DNA of 64,000 nt from Mucilaginibacter ginsenosidivorax (lineage in GTDB: Bacteria; Bacteroidota; Bacteroidia; Sphingobacteriales; Sphingobacteriaceae): assembly GCF_007971525.1 (NCBI RefSeq), contig NZ_CP042437.1:7316001-7380000 (forward strand), written 5' to 3'. Of the stretch, positions 18,917-27,067 are shown one piece after another (positions within the stretch are counted from its first letter, which is position 1; every line of letters begins with the position of its first letter). The notes under the pieces are model-generated. The model saw only the letters and a program-made list of their open reading frames with translations. It did not search any database and was not told the origin of the DNA. Made by a program: the position numbers and the translations under genes.

Positions 18917-21178
18917 ATGGGAGTAAGTATTTTAGGTATCAGGCACCATGGCCCCGGTTCGGCACGGAATGTGAAGGCGTTCCTGGAATTGGTAAAGCCG
19001 GATATTGTGTTGGTTGAAGGTCCGCCCGAAGCCGATGCTATGCTGCAATGGGTAGGGCACGAGGGTTTAAAACCTCCTGTGGCTTTGCTATGCTTTCAGC
19101 CCGATGATTCGCGGCAGTCGGTATTTTATCCTTTTGCCGATTTTTCGCCGGAGTGGCAGGCTATAATTTATGCTAAAAAGAATAACATCCACGTACGGTT
19201 TATGGATTTGCCGGCGGGTAACCAGACGCTGGTAGAGAAGGAGCATGCTGTTGCCCGGCAGGATATTGAACCGGATGCGGTTAACTCCGATGCGCAGCCT
19301 TTCGAAAATCTGTATAAAGCGCCGATAAGCTATTTATCAGATGCCGCCGGCTTTGCCGACGATGAAAAGTGGTGGGAGCAGATGTTTGAATACCGCTCAA
19401 ACAACGATGAGGTATTTGACGCCGTAGCCGAAGCTATGCAGGCTCTTCGGGAAAGCCTGCCCCAAAAAGATAAAAAATTGGAACAACTGCGGGAAGCGTA
19501 TATGCGCCGCACCATCCGTCAGGCCGAAAAGGAGATGTTCCACACCATCGCCGTTATTTGTGGTGCATGGCATGTGCCTGCGCTGCAAGGCAAATCGTCG
19601 CAAAAAGATGATAACGAACTGTTAAAAGGCCTGCCCAAAGTAAAAACCGAATGCACCTGGATTCCCTGGACATTTAACCGCCTGAGCTTTAACAGCGGCT
19701 ATGGTGCGGGGATAAACTCACCAGGATGGTACAACCACGTTTGGCACCACCCCGCGGATGATGGCACATTGTGGATGGCCCATGTTGCCCAATTGTTTCG
19801 CAAGCAGCAGATGGATACCTCGGTTGCCCATATTATTGAAGCGGTGCGTTTAGCAGGCTCTTTAGCTTCCCTACGTGGTCTGCCAAAGGTTGGGTTGGAG
19901 GAACTGAACGAGGCTACGCTAAGCGTGCTTTGCAACGGCGAAAGTATTTTACTGAAACTGGTACATGAAGAGTTGATTGTTGGCCACCAGATAGGTGAGG
20001 TGCCGGCGGATATCCCCAAGCCGCCGCTACAGTTAGATATTGAAAAACTGCAAAAGAAACTCCGGCTTCCCGCCACTGCCGATTACAAAGATTATACCCT
20101 GGACCTGCGTAAAGATACCGACCTGGAACGAAGCGTATTTTTGCACCGCCTTTTACTGTTAGGGATTGATTGGGGCCGCCAGCAATATATCACCGGCAAG
20201 GGCACCTTCAAAGAACAATGGCGCCTGCAATGGGATCCCGGTTATTCGGTAGATATCATCGAGCGGGGCAACCTGGGCAACACCGTTGCCGAAGCAGCCG
20301 CTGCCAGCGTGCTTAACCGCGCCACTGAAGCCAAAGAACTTAATGAAATCAGCGACTTGCTTGAAAAAAGCATCCCCGCCGAATTACCCGGGGCGATTGA
20401 GTCGTTGATCACTCAGCTAAACGATTTAGCAGCCGCCTCAGCCGATGTAATTCAGCTAATGGAGGTAGTGCCGGGGCTTATCACCGTGGCCCGTTACGGC
20501 AACGTGCGCAAAACGGATGCTACGATGGTATTAACTATTATCATCAGTATTATCACCCGTATTTGCATCAGCCTGCCCAGCGCCTGTGTAGCCATTGATG
20601 AAGATGCCGCCCAAAAACTCCTGGAACTATTTTACAAACTAAACGACGGCATTAACCTGTTACAGGATACAGAGATCACCGCCCTTTGGCAACAAACATT
20701 ACGGGTGATTGCGGGCAATAAAAATACATCACCGGTAATTGGGGGCTACAGTACCCGGCTGCTCAATGATGGTAAATTATTAGAGGGCGAACAGTTGATG
20801 CAATACTTCGGCTACGCCATGTCGTCGGCAACTGCGCCGGATATTGCTGCGGCCTGGCTCGAGGGATTTTTAAAAGGCAGCGGCACTTTGTTGTTACTCG
20901 ATCTGGATCTTTGGCACGTGATAGACAATTGGGTGTTGGGTTTAACGGATGAGGTATTTATGCAGGTGCTGCCGCTGCTCCGCCGCACGTTTTCCAACTT
21001 TACCAGCCCCGAACGGAGGAAGCTGGGGGAAAAGGTGAAGTTTGGTGCGTCAACGGTGCAGCAACGGTTAACCAACGATGCCGGATTGGATACCCAACGG
21101 GCATTGAAAGGTATCCCGGTGGTCATGGAATTATTAGGTTTATCTATAAACAATAGCACCCCCCAAAATGGAAACTGA
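18917..21178 (+). CDS. DUF5682 protein; N-terminus resembles the TraB/TIKI/EreA fold
   Basis: This 753-residue protein has no signal peptide. The first ~230 residues carry G7-I-R-H10 with HGPGSAR, VLVE34GPPE, REAYMRR (193-199) and G216-A-W-H219. Two GxxH motifs, an early Glu and an Arg-containing helix before the second GxxH are the hallmarks of the TraB/TIKI/erythromycin-esterase/ChaN superfamily, so a hydrolase-like fold is likely; this is my inference. The C-terminal ~500 residues are mainly helical and unassigned. The gene overlaps the vWA gene by 11 bases. It is probably the effector or substrate-handling component of the MoxR-vWA module. No activity is established from sequence alone. 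Confidence 0.8.
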   Translation: MGVSILGIRHHGPGSARNVKAFLELVKPDIVLVEGPPEADAMLQWVGHEGLKPPVALLCFQPDDSRQSVFYPFADFSPEWQAIIYAKKNNIHVRFMDLPAGNQTLVEKEHAVARQDIEPDAVNSDAQPFENLYKAPISYLSDAAGFADDEKWWEQMFEYRSNNDEVFDAVAEAMQALRESLPQKDKKLEQLREAYMRRTIRQAEKEMFHTIAVICGAWHVPALQGKSSQKDDNELLKGLPKVKTECTWIPWTFNRLSFNSGYGAGINSPGWYNHVWHHPADDGTLWMAHVAQLFRKQQMDTSVAHIIEAVRLAGSLASLRGLPKVGLEELNEATLSVLCNGESILLKLVHEELIVGHQIGEVPADIPKPPLQLDIEKLQKKLRLPATADYKDYTLDLRKDTDLERSVFLHRLLLLGIDWGRQQYITGKGTFKEQWRLQWDPGYSVDIIERGNLGNTVAEAAAASVLNRATEAKELNEISDLLEKSIPAELPGAIESLITQLNDLAAASADVIQLMEVVPGLITVARYGNVRKTDATMVLTIIISIITRICISLPSACVAIDEDAAQKLLELFYKLNDGINLLQDTEITALWQQTLRVIAGNKNTSPVIGGYSTRLLNDGKLLEGEQLMQYFGYAMSSATAPDIAAAWLEGFLKGSGTLLLLDLDLWHVIDNWVLGLTDEVFMQVLPLLRRTFSNFTSPERRKLGEKVKFGASTVQQRLTNDAGLDTQRALKGIPVVMELLGLSINNSTPQNGN

Positions 21179-22310
21179 ACCACAGCATTTACGCAAATGG
21201 CGGCTGATTTTGGGCGGCCACCAACAGGAGGGTACCGGCTTTGAACTGGAAGAAGCCGACCTGAAAGTCGACCGTACTTTAGAGGCATTATATGACAGTG
21301 ACAAGACCGGCGGACTGGGCGCTTCCTCGCCAAACGTAAGCCGCTGGCTGGGCGATATTCGCACATTTTTCCCATCAAGTGTTGTACAAGTAATGCAGCA
21401 GGACGCGCTTAAGCGACTGAACCTCACCCAGATGTTATTTGAAAAAGAGATGCTCGAAAACATCGAGCCTGATGTTCACCTGGTGGCAACACTGATGACA
21501 CTGAGCCGGGTTATCCCCGATAAAACCAAGGATACCGCCCGCCAGGTAGTACGCAAAGTGGTTGACGAACTGGTAAAAAAGCTTGCCGAACCTACCCGCC
21601 AGGCCATTAGCGGCAGCCTGAGCCGGAGTGTACGCAACACCCGCCCAAGGCACAGTGAAATTAACTGGGGTGCCACAATTCTCAAAAACTTAAAACATTA
21701 TCAGCCTGAATATAAGACCATTGTTCCCGAAAACAGGGTAGGGTATGGGCGTAAAAGATCGTCGCTAAAAGATGTTATCTTGTGCCTTGATCAAAGTGGA
21801 TCAATGGGTTCATCCGTAGTATACTCCGGCATTTTCGGTAGCGTAATGACCTATATACCAGTTATTAAAACCAAAATGGTTGTATTTGATACCGCTGTAG
21901 CCGACCTCACCGAGGAACTGACCGATCCGGTTGAACTTTTGTTTGGTGTGCAGTTAGGTGGAGGTACCGATATCAATGCTGCACTAACTTATTGCCAGCA
22001 AATAGTAACCAAACCAACCGATACCGTAATGGTTTTAATAACAGACCTTTACGAAGGTGGCAACGTAAACGAAATGCGCCGGCGAGCGGTAGAATTGGTA
22101 GCCTCTGGCGTACAGTTAGTTGTATTACTGGCATTGAGCGATGATGGCGCACCTTCCTACGACCACCGGAACGCCCAGTTCCTGGCCGATTTGGGTGTTC
22201 CTGTTTTTGCTTGCACGCCTGATAAATTCCCCGATTTAATGGCAGCAGCGCTTACTAAACAGGATGTTGCTTTGTGGGCTGCTAAAGAAGACCTGGTTTT
22301 AAAGAAATGA
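21168..22310 (+). CDS. vWA-domain protein with intact MIDAS
   Basis: This 380-residue protein has an N-terminal helical region (1-200) and a C-terminal von Willebrand factor A domain. The MIDAS metal site is complete: D208-Q-S210-G-S212, T267 in GGGTD and D293 in ITDLYEGG. It therefore should bind a divalent metal and a partner acidic residue. The start codon lies inside the end of the DUF5682 gene (11-base overlap), which indicates translational coupling. In MoxR-vWA pairs the vWA protein selects or presents the client to the ATPase; here that is by analogy. It has no signal peptide or membrane segment, so it is cytosolic. Confidence 0.92.
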   Translation: METEPQHLRKWRLILGGHQQEGTGFELEEADLKVDRTLEALYDSDKTGGLGASSPNVSRWLGDIRTFFPSSVVQVMQQDALKRLNLTQMLFEKEMLENIEPDVHLVATLMTLSRVIPDKTKDTARQVVRKVVDELVKKLAEPTRQAISGSLSRSVRNTRPRHSEINWGATILKNLKHYQPEYKTIVPENRVGYGRKRSSLKDVILCLDQSGSMGSSVVYSGIFGSVMTYIPVIKTKMVVFDTAVADLTEELTDPVELLFGVQLGGGTDINAALTYCQQIVTKPTDTVMVLITDLYEGGNVNEMRRRAVELVASGVQLVVLLALSDDGAPSYDHRNAQFLADLGVPVFACTPDKFPDLMAAALTKQDVALWAAKEDLVLKK

Positions 22311-22490
22311 TTTGGTAATGCTGTTCAATAATGCTGGCTATAAGCAGAATTTTAAATAAAATATTGTTTGCCATAAATTAAATCTTTGTTTACTTTAGGT
22401 GTAAAGTATAAGATATTGATTTTTAAAACTTTAAATAGTGTTATTAAAACTCAATATTTGCGCTGTTTATTACTACTTAAACCTCAATTT

Positions 22491-23117
22491 ATGTCAAAGA
22501 AACCAAGTATCACCCCCGATCAGGCTAAAAATATAGCCTGGTATCTGCAACCTGTTGATTTAGATACCTTGCTCCCCATTAATGTTGGGTTGCGCTCGGC
22601 ACAGGAAGCAACTATGATATCTGTCCTCGGTTCGCCCCAATTACCACTTACCACGGTTGATCAGCCCGGTAAAGCAAGCCCACTGGTAAAGAAGCTTGCA
22701 TCCACCTTAAATATCAGCCCTTTAATTATCGCTAACGGTATTAAGCCTTCTGTTCAAAGCCTTAATGCTATACTTACAAAAGCCTTTATGCAGGAACAAG
22801 CTGCGGGTCATGATCTTAAAAGTGTACTTAGCTCGGCATATAATATGCTAAATGTTCGTTACCGCAAGCCGCCAAAGGGCCCTCCGTCTACACAAATCAG
22901 TAATCATGCCTGGGGTACTGCTATTGATTTTAAGATAATTACCCAGGACTTTTTGGGCGATACACATTCAACCATACCTAAATATATTGAAGTATTACTA
23001 CCTCTTTTTAACGAAGCCGGCTGGTATTCCGGAATAAGTTTCCATGATACAATGCACTTCGAAGTTTCCGACGGAACTATTCATCAATGGTCGGCCGAAG
23101 GAAAATTTAAGATTTAA
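22491..23117 (+). CDS. M15-family peptidase (VanY-like D,D-carboxypeptidase)
   Basis: The start is the ATG at 22491 (MSKKPSITPDQ); the open frame reaches back to 22386 but the extra part is not signal-like. The 208-residue protein has the M15 zinc site: S-N-H139-A-W-G-T-A-I-D146 and M-H189-F-E191. Family members cleave D-Ala-D-Ala or related links in peptidoglycan; some phage members are endolysins. The N-terminal half is not assigned. No signal peptide or membrane anchor is visible, which is unusual for a cell-wall enzyme and could suggest a lysin-like origin. It converges with the esterase gene, with 31 bases between them. Confidence 0.8.
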   Translation: MSKKPSITPDQAKNIAWYLQPVDLDTLLPINVGLRSAQEATMISVLGSPQLPLTTVDQPGKASPLVKKLASTLNISPLIIANGIKPSVQSLNAILTKAFMQEQAAGHDLKSVLSSAYNMLNVRYRKPPKGPPSTQISNHAWGTAIDFKIITQDFLGDTHSTIPKYIEVLLPLFNEAGWYSGISFHDTMHFEVSDGTIHQWSAEGKFKI

Positions 23118-23148
23118 AAAACGTAAAGCGCACGTCGCAAGCATTGGT

Positions 23149-24912
23149 TCAAATTTTAGGTGTAACCGCTTTAAATGGCTTATCAAACGAATTAGCCCCA
23201 TTTACACCCACTTTACGGCGGTAAACTTTATCCTGGCAGGTAACATATAGTACATCAAAATTAGGCCCACCAAAGCAAATATTGGCGGGAGTTTTTCCTA
23301 AGGGCACGGGGATTATCGAAATTACGCGGCCTATTTCGTCCATCACCTGGATCCCCATATTAGTAACGGCATAAATGCGGTTGTTGCGGTCGCATTTTAA
23401 ACCATCGGCCCAGGCGTTTTCGGCATTATCGGGTACATGCAGCCAGCCAAAACGCTGCTTGGCCGTTAATGAGCCATCAGCTTTAACCTGGTAAGCGTAT
23501 ATCCAATGGGTTGCACTCTCCGCAACATATAATTCCTTTTGGTCGGGACTAAGGGCCAGTCCGTTAGGAAATTTGAGGCCTTCATCAACAACCAGTTTTT
23601 CGCCATTGGGTTTTACCAGGTAAATTTTGCCTGGCTTTTCGGCGCCGTTGGGGGCGGTAACATAAATATTGCCGTTGTTAGCTACCGTAAGGTCGTTTAC
23701 ATTAATGCCATCAGCTACTACGGTTTCAATATTATTAGCGGCGTATTTTAGAATTTGATTGGTAGCAGTCGCCGAATTATAACGCGATCCATCGGGGCCA
23801 AAGGCTGTGCCGCTGGCCTTTTTTGAATCTATTTTAAGCTGGGTTAAGTGTCCCTGCAAATCCACTTTGTATGTTTTCGCATTAGGTATATCCTGGTAAA
23901 ATACCTCTCCTGCGGCATTAACGCCTGTTCCTTCGGCAAAACCATAACCTTCTCCAACCAGTTCCCAATCCTCGCCCGGTATAATGATGGTGTTGGTAAA
24001 TGCATTTTTTGATTGGCCTTTTGCAACCGGCTTGGGATAATCTTTCCATAAAAAACGCATGGCTTGCGGAAATATGGCCGTTGCATGGATTCCATTGTGG
24101 CCGCCATCGCCCCAGGCGTGCTCAACCTCGTAACCGGCAAACTGCAACGCCCGCTCCATCATTTGAGCGGTAATCCACCAGTCGCCAACGTAGTTATTTA
24201 AATCGTTTGTTCCATCCTGCAAAAATACCCTTATTGGCTTAGGCTCAAATTTGCGAATGAGAGTAGGGAACCGCTCGCCGCCACGAAAACCCACATAAGT
24301 ACCTATCGAGCTAAATACACGACTAAACTGATCTGGCCTTTCCCAGGCTGCGTTAAAGGCGGCTATAGCGCCGCTGCTTGATCCGCCTATGGCCCGGTCG
24401 TTGGCCTTTTTTGAAAGCAGGATGGGTTTTCCGGTTTTGGTTTTTTGCTTCTCAACTTCGGGGAGTAATTCCTGTATTAAAAATTTAACATAATTATCGC
24501 CCAGTCCATCATATTCATAACTACGATTATTGCGGTTTAATGCGTTGTCGGCATCTTCGGCCGGTATGCTACCTGGCTGTACAAACACCGCAATAGTTAC
24601 CGGCATCTCTTTTTTGTAAATAAGGTTATCAAAAACAACCGGGGCTTTAAACTGGATACCATCCTGGTTAACATACAGACATGCCGGTTTTTTACCGTCA
24701 TACGCGGCGGGCACATAAACCCAATATTTACGCGTGGTGCCGGGGAATATCTTTGAGCTATCGAATTTAAATTCCATCATATCGCCCTTGGGTACGCCAG
24801 TTTGATCAATTGATGCCGGATCAACAGGATAATTTTCGGCCGGCGACTGTGCGGAAACGGCGAGGCTGGATATAAAACACACAAAAAGAAGTAATACTTT
24901 TATTGGTTTCAT
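23149..24912 (-). CDS. Secreted esterase-D / SMP-30 gluconolactonase fusion
   Basis: This 587-residue protein has a Sec signal peptide ending VSAQS. Residues about 45-300 look like an enterochelin esterase/esterase D alpha-beta hydrolase: the nucleophile Ser is in GGSSSG and a His in DGGHNGIHA. Residues about 310-587 form an SMP-30/gluconolactonase-like six-bladed propeller, with NGLALSPDQKELYVAES, WADGLKCDRNN and NICFGG. Both halves suggest hydrolysis of esters or lactones of sugar acids in the periplasm. The exact substrate is unknown. It stands alone on the minus strand with about 500 bases to the next gene, and its ATG is unambiguous. Confidence 0.85.
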   Translation of the reverse strand: MKPIKVLLLFVCFISSLAVSAQSPAENYPVDPASIDQTGVPKGDMMEFKFDSSKIFPGTTRKYWVYVPAAYDGKKPACLYVNQDGIQFKAPVVFDNLIYKKEMPVTIAVFVQPGSIPAEDADNALNRNNRSYEYDGLGDNYVKFLIQELLPEVEKQKTKTGKPILLSKKANDRAIGGSSSGAIAAFNAAWERPDQFSRVFSSIGTYVGFRGGERFPTLIRKFEPKPIRVFLQDGTNDLNNYVGDWWITAQMMERALQFAGYEVEHAWGDGGHNGIHATAIFPQAMRFLWKDYPKPVAKGQSKNAFTNTIIIPGEDWELVGEGYGFAEGTGVNAAGEVFYQDIPNAKTYKVDLQGHLTQLKIDSKKASGTAFGPDGSRYNSATATNQILKYAANNIETVVADGINVNDLTVANNGNIYVTAPNGAEKPGKIYLVKPNGEKLVVDEGLKFPNGLALSPDQKELYVAESATHWIYAYQVKADGSLTAKQRFGWLHVPDNAENAWADGLKCDRNNRIYAVTNMGIQVMDEIGRVISIIPVPLGKTPANICFGGPNFDVLYVTCQDKVYRRKVGVNGANSFDKPFKAVTPKI

Positions 24913-25017
24913 GGCGGGCTTATTTCAGGTTTATGTAATTGGTTTTCAAATATATAAAATTGATATTAAAAATGAAGGGAGGCTGATCGGGGACATTGTC
25001 TAATCTAAATAAATATA

Positions 25018-25031
25018 ATTCCTATAGGAAT
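25018..25031. promoter_or_regulatory. Perfect palindrome, candidate operator of the sulfatase operon
   Basis: ATTCCTATAGGAAT is a perfect 14-base palindrome. It ends 21 bases before a TAnnTTTG -7 box and takes the place where a -33 box would lie. It resembles sites bound by Rrf2-type (CymR/IscR-like) sulfur regulators as I remember them; this is a resemblance only. Confidence 0.5.
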
Positions 25032-25052
25032 AGTAGTTTATAGAAATAATTT

Positions 25053-25060
25053 TATATTTG
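25053..25060 (+). promoter_or_regulatory. Bacteroidota -7 promoter box for leader peptide and sulfatase
   Basis: TATATTTG fits the Bacteroidota TAnnTTTG consensus and lies 18 bases before the leader ATG. No clear TTG -33 box is present, which suggests an activator or operator at the adjacent palindrome. Confidence 0.55.
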
Positions 25061-25078
25061 CGACGTAAAAACACCACC

Positions 25079-25171
25079 ATGAATACTTTTTTTAATCCTG
25101 GAATAGGGTTCAATAAATTCTCTCCTGCTACTCCGCGACAATTCATGTGCGGTTATTGTTGTTGTTGCTGA
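25079..25171 (+). CDS. 30-residue leader peptide ending in four cysteines
   Basis: The ORF starts with ATG, has 30 codons and ends CGYCCCC before TGA; five of the last seven residues are Cys (TGC at 25148, then three TGT and a TGC at 25157-25168). A -7 box lies just upstream. A small hairpin followed by six T starts seven bases after the stop codon, and the next gene downstream is a sulfatase with its maturation enzyme. The layout is that of a transcription attenuator that senses cysteinyl-tRNA: ribosomes stalled on the Cys codons would cover the 5' arm of the hairpin and let transcription continue. The ORF and hairpin are seen; the mechanism is inferred. Confidence 0.7.
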   Translation: MNTFFNPGIGFNKFSPATPRQFMCGYCCCC

Positions 25172-25177
25172 TCCCTC

Positions 25178-25199
25178 AACAGATCCTGTTATTTTTTAT
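25178..25199 (+). terminator. Small terminator hairpin after the Cys leader (candidate attenuator)
   Basis: AACAG (25178-25182), a three-base loop and CTGTT (25186-25190) are followed by ATTTTTTAT. An alternative pairing uses TGTTG inside the last Cys codons (25163-25167) with CAACA (25177-25181) and excludes the terminator stem. The stem is only five pairs, so it is weak on its own. The 216 bases from here to the sulfatase start hold no clear gene. Confidence 0.5.
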
Positions 25200-25415
25200 G
25201 CTGATTTCTGTCGTTGGAAGAGGTGTGCAGTCTTTAAAAAATTCATTTTAAATAAAATTTGCAGGTATTGTTTGATGGCAGCCCCAAAGGATAATACATC
25301 ACCCACTGATGATCTGAATAATGTGTTTAGCAAAAATTACATAAAACCAGGCGTAGCATAGCCAAACTAACAATTTATGAATAGGTGCCATATCACCATC
25401 AAATTAACCATATAA

Positions 25416-27041
25416 GTGAAAAAACTAAGTATTGCTTTTATAGTATTTTTTTTAACTGGCCTGAGCACCTGGCGGGTACATGCGCAGCAGAAAAAGCCAA
25501 ATATCATCCTTATTGTGGTTGATGATATGGGGTATGCCGATCTGGGCAGCTATGGTTCTGAAATTCATACGCCCAACCTGGATAAGCTGGCTTCGCAGGG
25601 GCTTCGTTTAAAGGAGTTTTACAATAACGCCATCTGCGCGCCAACCCGGGCATCCATATTAACAGGCCAGGATCAGCATAAGGCAGGAATTGGATATTTT
25701 GACCAAAACCTGGGTTTGCCGGCTTACCAGGGCTACCTGAATAAGGAATCGTTGACGTTGGCCGAAGTTCTCAAACAAAACGGATATAGTACTTTAATGT
25801 CGGGCAAGTGGCACGTGGGCAACGATAGTACCAGCTGGCCAAACCAAAGAGGGTTCGACCATTTCTTCGGCATTATTGGCGGAGCTGCGAATTATTTTAA
25901 TGCCGGCTATATGCCACTTGCCGGGGCTAAATACCCGGTAATAATTGAAGAAGATAACAAGCGCTGGCACAAACCCGATGATAGTTACTATATGACGGAT
26001 GAAATTGGCGATCATGCCGCTAAATTTTTAGATGAGCAAAGCAAAACCAATAAACCGTTCTTTTTATACCTTACATTTAACGCGCCACACTGGCCATTAC
26101 AGGCCTTACCTGAGGACATTGCCAAATACAAAGGACGGTATAACATTGGTTGGGATTCGCTGCGTAAAGAACGCATTGCCCGCCAGGTTGCTTTAGGATT
26201 ACGCGAACCTAACCAACCGCTTGCCGTGCGGGATGCCGAAGTACCCAACTGGGATAATCTCACCTACGACGAGCAGCAGCTGTGGAAAGCCAAAATGGAG
26301 GTGTATGCTGCCATGGTTGACCGTATGGATCAAAATGTTGGTAAAGTACTTGATAAGTTAAAACAGCTGAAAAAGGACGATAATACGCTCATTGTATTTA
26401 TATCAGATAATGGCGCGCCAGCCGAGGATGTGGCACATGGTAAAGTACACGCGGCCCGTAATATAGGCCCGGTAGGTACATCCGGATCTTTTGAATCGCA
26501 GGGAAAAAACTGGTCGTTTGTATCTAACTCGCCGTTACGCTCATTTAAGGGTGCCCTTTATGAAGGTGGCATGAGTTCGCCGCTTATTGCCTGGTTTCCC
26601 GGTAAAATAAAGGCAAATACAATTGAAAGAGGTACCGCCCACCTTATTGATCTGGCACCTACATTTTACGATGTGGCAGGGGCAAAATACCCGGTGGTTT
26701 ATAACGGCACCAAAACCAACCCGTTGATTGGCAAAAGTCTTGCCGGCTTGTTTTTTAAGGGCGAGGAGCTGAACCGCGACAAACCGCTTTTTTGGGAGTT
26801 ATGGGGTAATCGCGCTATCCGCGAAGGTAAATGGAAATTGGTATCCGTATTCCCGGTGAATCAATGGGAGCTGTTCGATATTGATAACGATCGCGGAGAA
26901 ACAAATAATTTAGCAGCTAAGAACCCAGATGTGGTGCGAAAGCTTTCATTAGAATACCTGCAGTGGGTAAACGCAAATAATGTAGTTTTGGATTTTAATT
27001 TGATAAAACCCAAAGCAATACTGGATATTAAAGCAAATTAA
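25416..27041 (+). CDS. Formylglycine-dependent sulfatase
   Basis: This 541-residue protein has a signal peptide (to VHAQQ). The sulfatase signature C74-A-P-T-R78-ASILTG marks the Cys to be converted to formylglycine, and D36/D37 in VVDDMGYADLG are metal ligands. SGKWHVG and the C-terminal LFDIDNDRGETNNLA are also typical of arylsulfatases (S1 family). The start is GTG at 25416, the only option because an in-frame TAA precedes it directly. It hydrolyses sulfate esters in the periplasm, likely from sulfated glycans. Two bases separate it from the next open frame, whose product is the maturation enzyme. Expression is probably tied to sulfur supply through the leader. Confidence 0.93.
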   Translation: MKKLSIAFIVFFLTGLSTWRVHAQQKKPNIILIVVDDMGYADLGSYGSEIHTPNLDKLASQGLRLKEFYNNAICAPTRASILTGQDQHKAGIGYFDQNLGLPAYQGYLNKESLTLAEVLKQNGYSTLMSGKWHVGNDSTSWPNQRGFDHFFGIIGGAANYFNAGYMPLAGAKYPVIIEEDNKRWHKPDDSYYMTDEIGDHAAKFLDEQSKTNKPFFLYLTFNAPHWPLQALPEDIAKYKGRYNIGWDSLRKERIARQVALGLREPNQPLAVRDAEVPNWDNLTYDEQQLWKAKMEVYAAMVDRMDQNVGKVLDKLKQLKKDDNTLIVFISDNGAPAEDVAHGKVHAARNIGPVGTSGSFESQGKNWSFVSNSPLRSFKGALYEGGMSSPLIAWFPGKIKANTIERGTAHLIDLAPTFYDVAGAKYPVVYNGTKTNPLIGKSLAGLFFKGEELNRDKPLFWELWGNRAIREGKWKLVSVFPVNQWELFDIDNDRGETNNLAAKNPDVVRKLSLEYLQWVNANNVVLDFNLIKPKAILDIKAN

Positions 27042-27067
27042 AAGTGTATAAAATAACTGAGCCGGTA

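Noticed and set aside
14884..22310. Possibility that the MoxR-vWA block is a magnesium/cobalt chelatase or nitric-oxide (NorQ/D) pair
   Set aside because: No chelatase large subunit or NorCB genes are near, and the partners are SWIM, DUF5691 and DUF5682.
25275..25361. 28-codon ORF (starting MAAPKDNTSPTDD) between the Cys leader and the sulfatase
   Set aside because: No promoter, ribosome-binding signal or family feature; could be chance in an untranslated leader.
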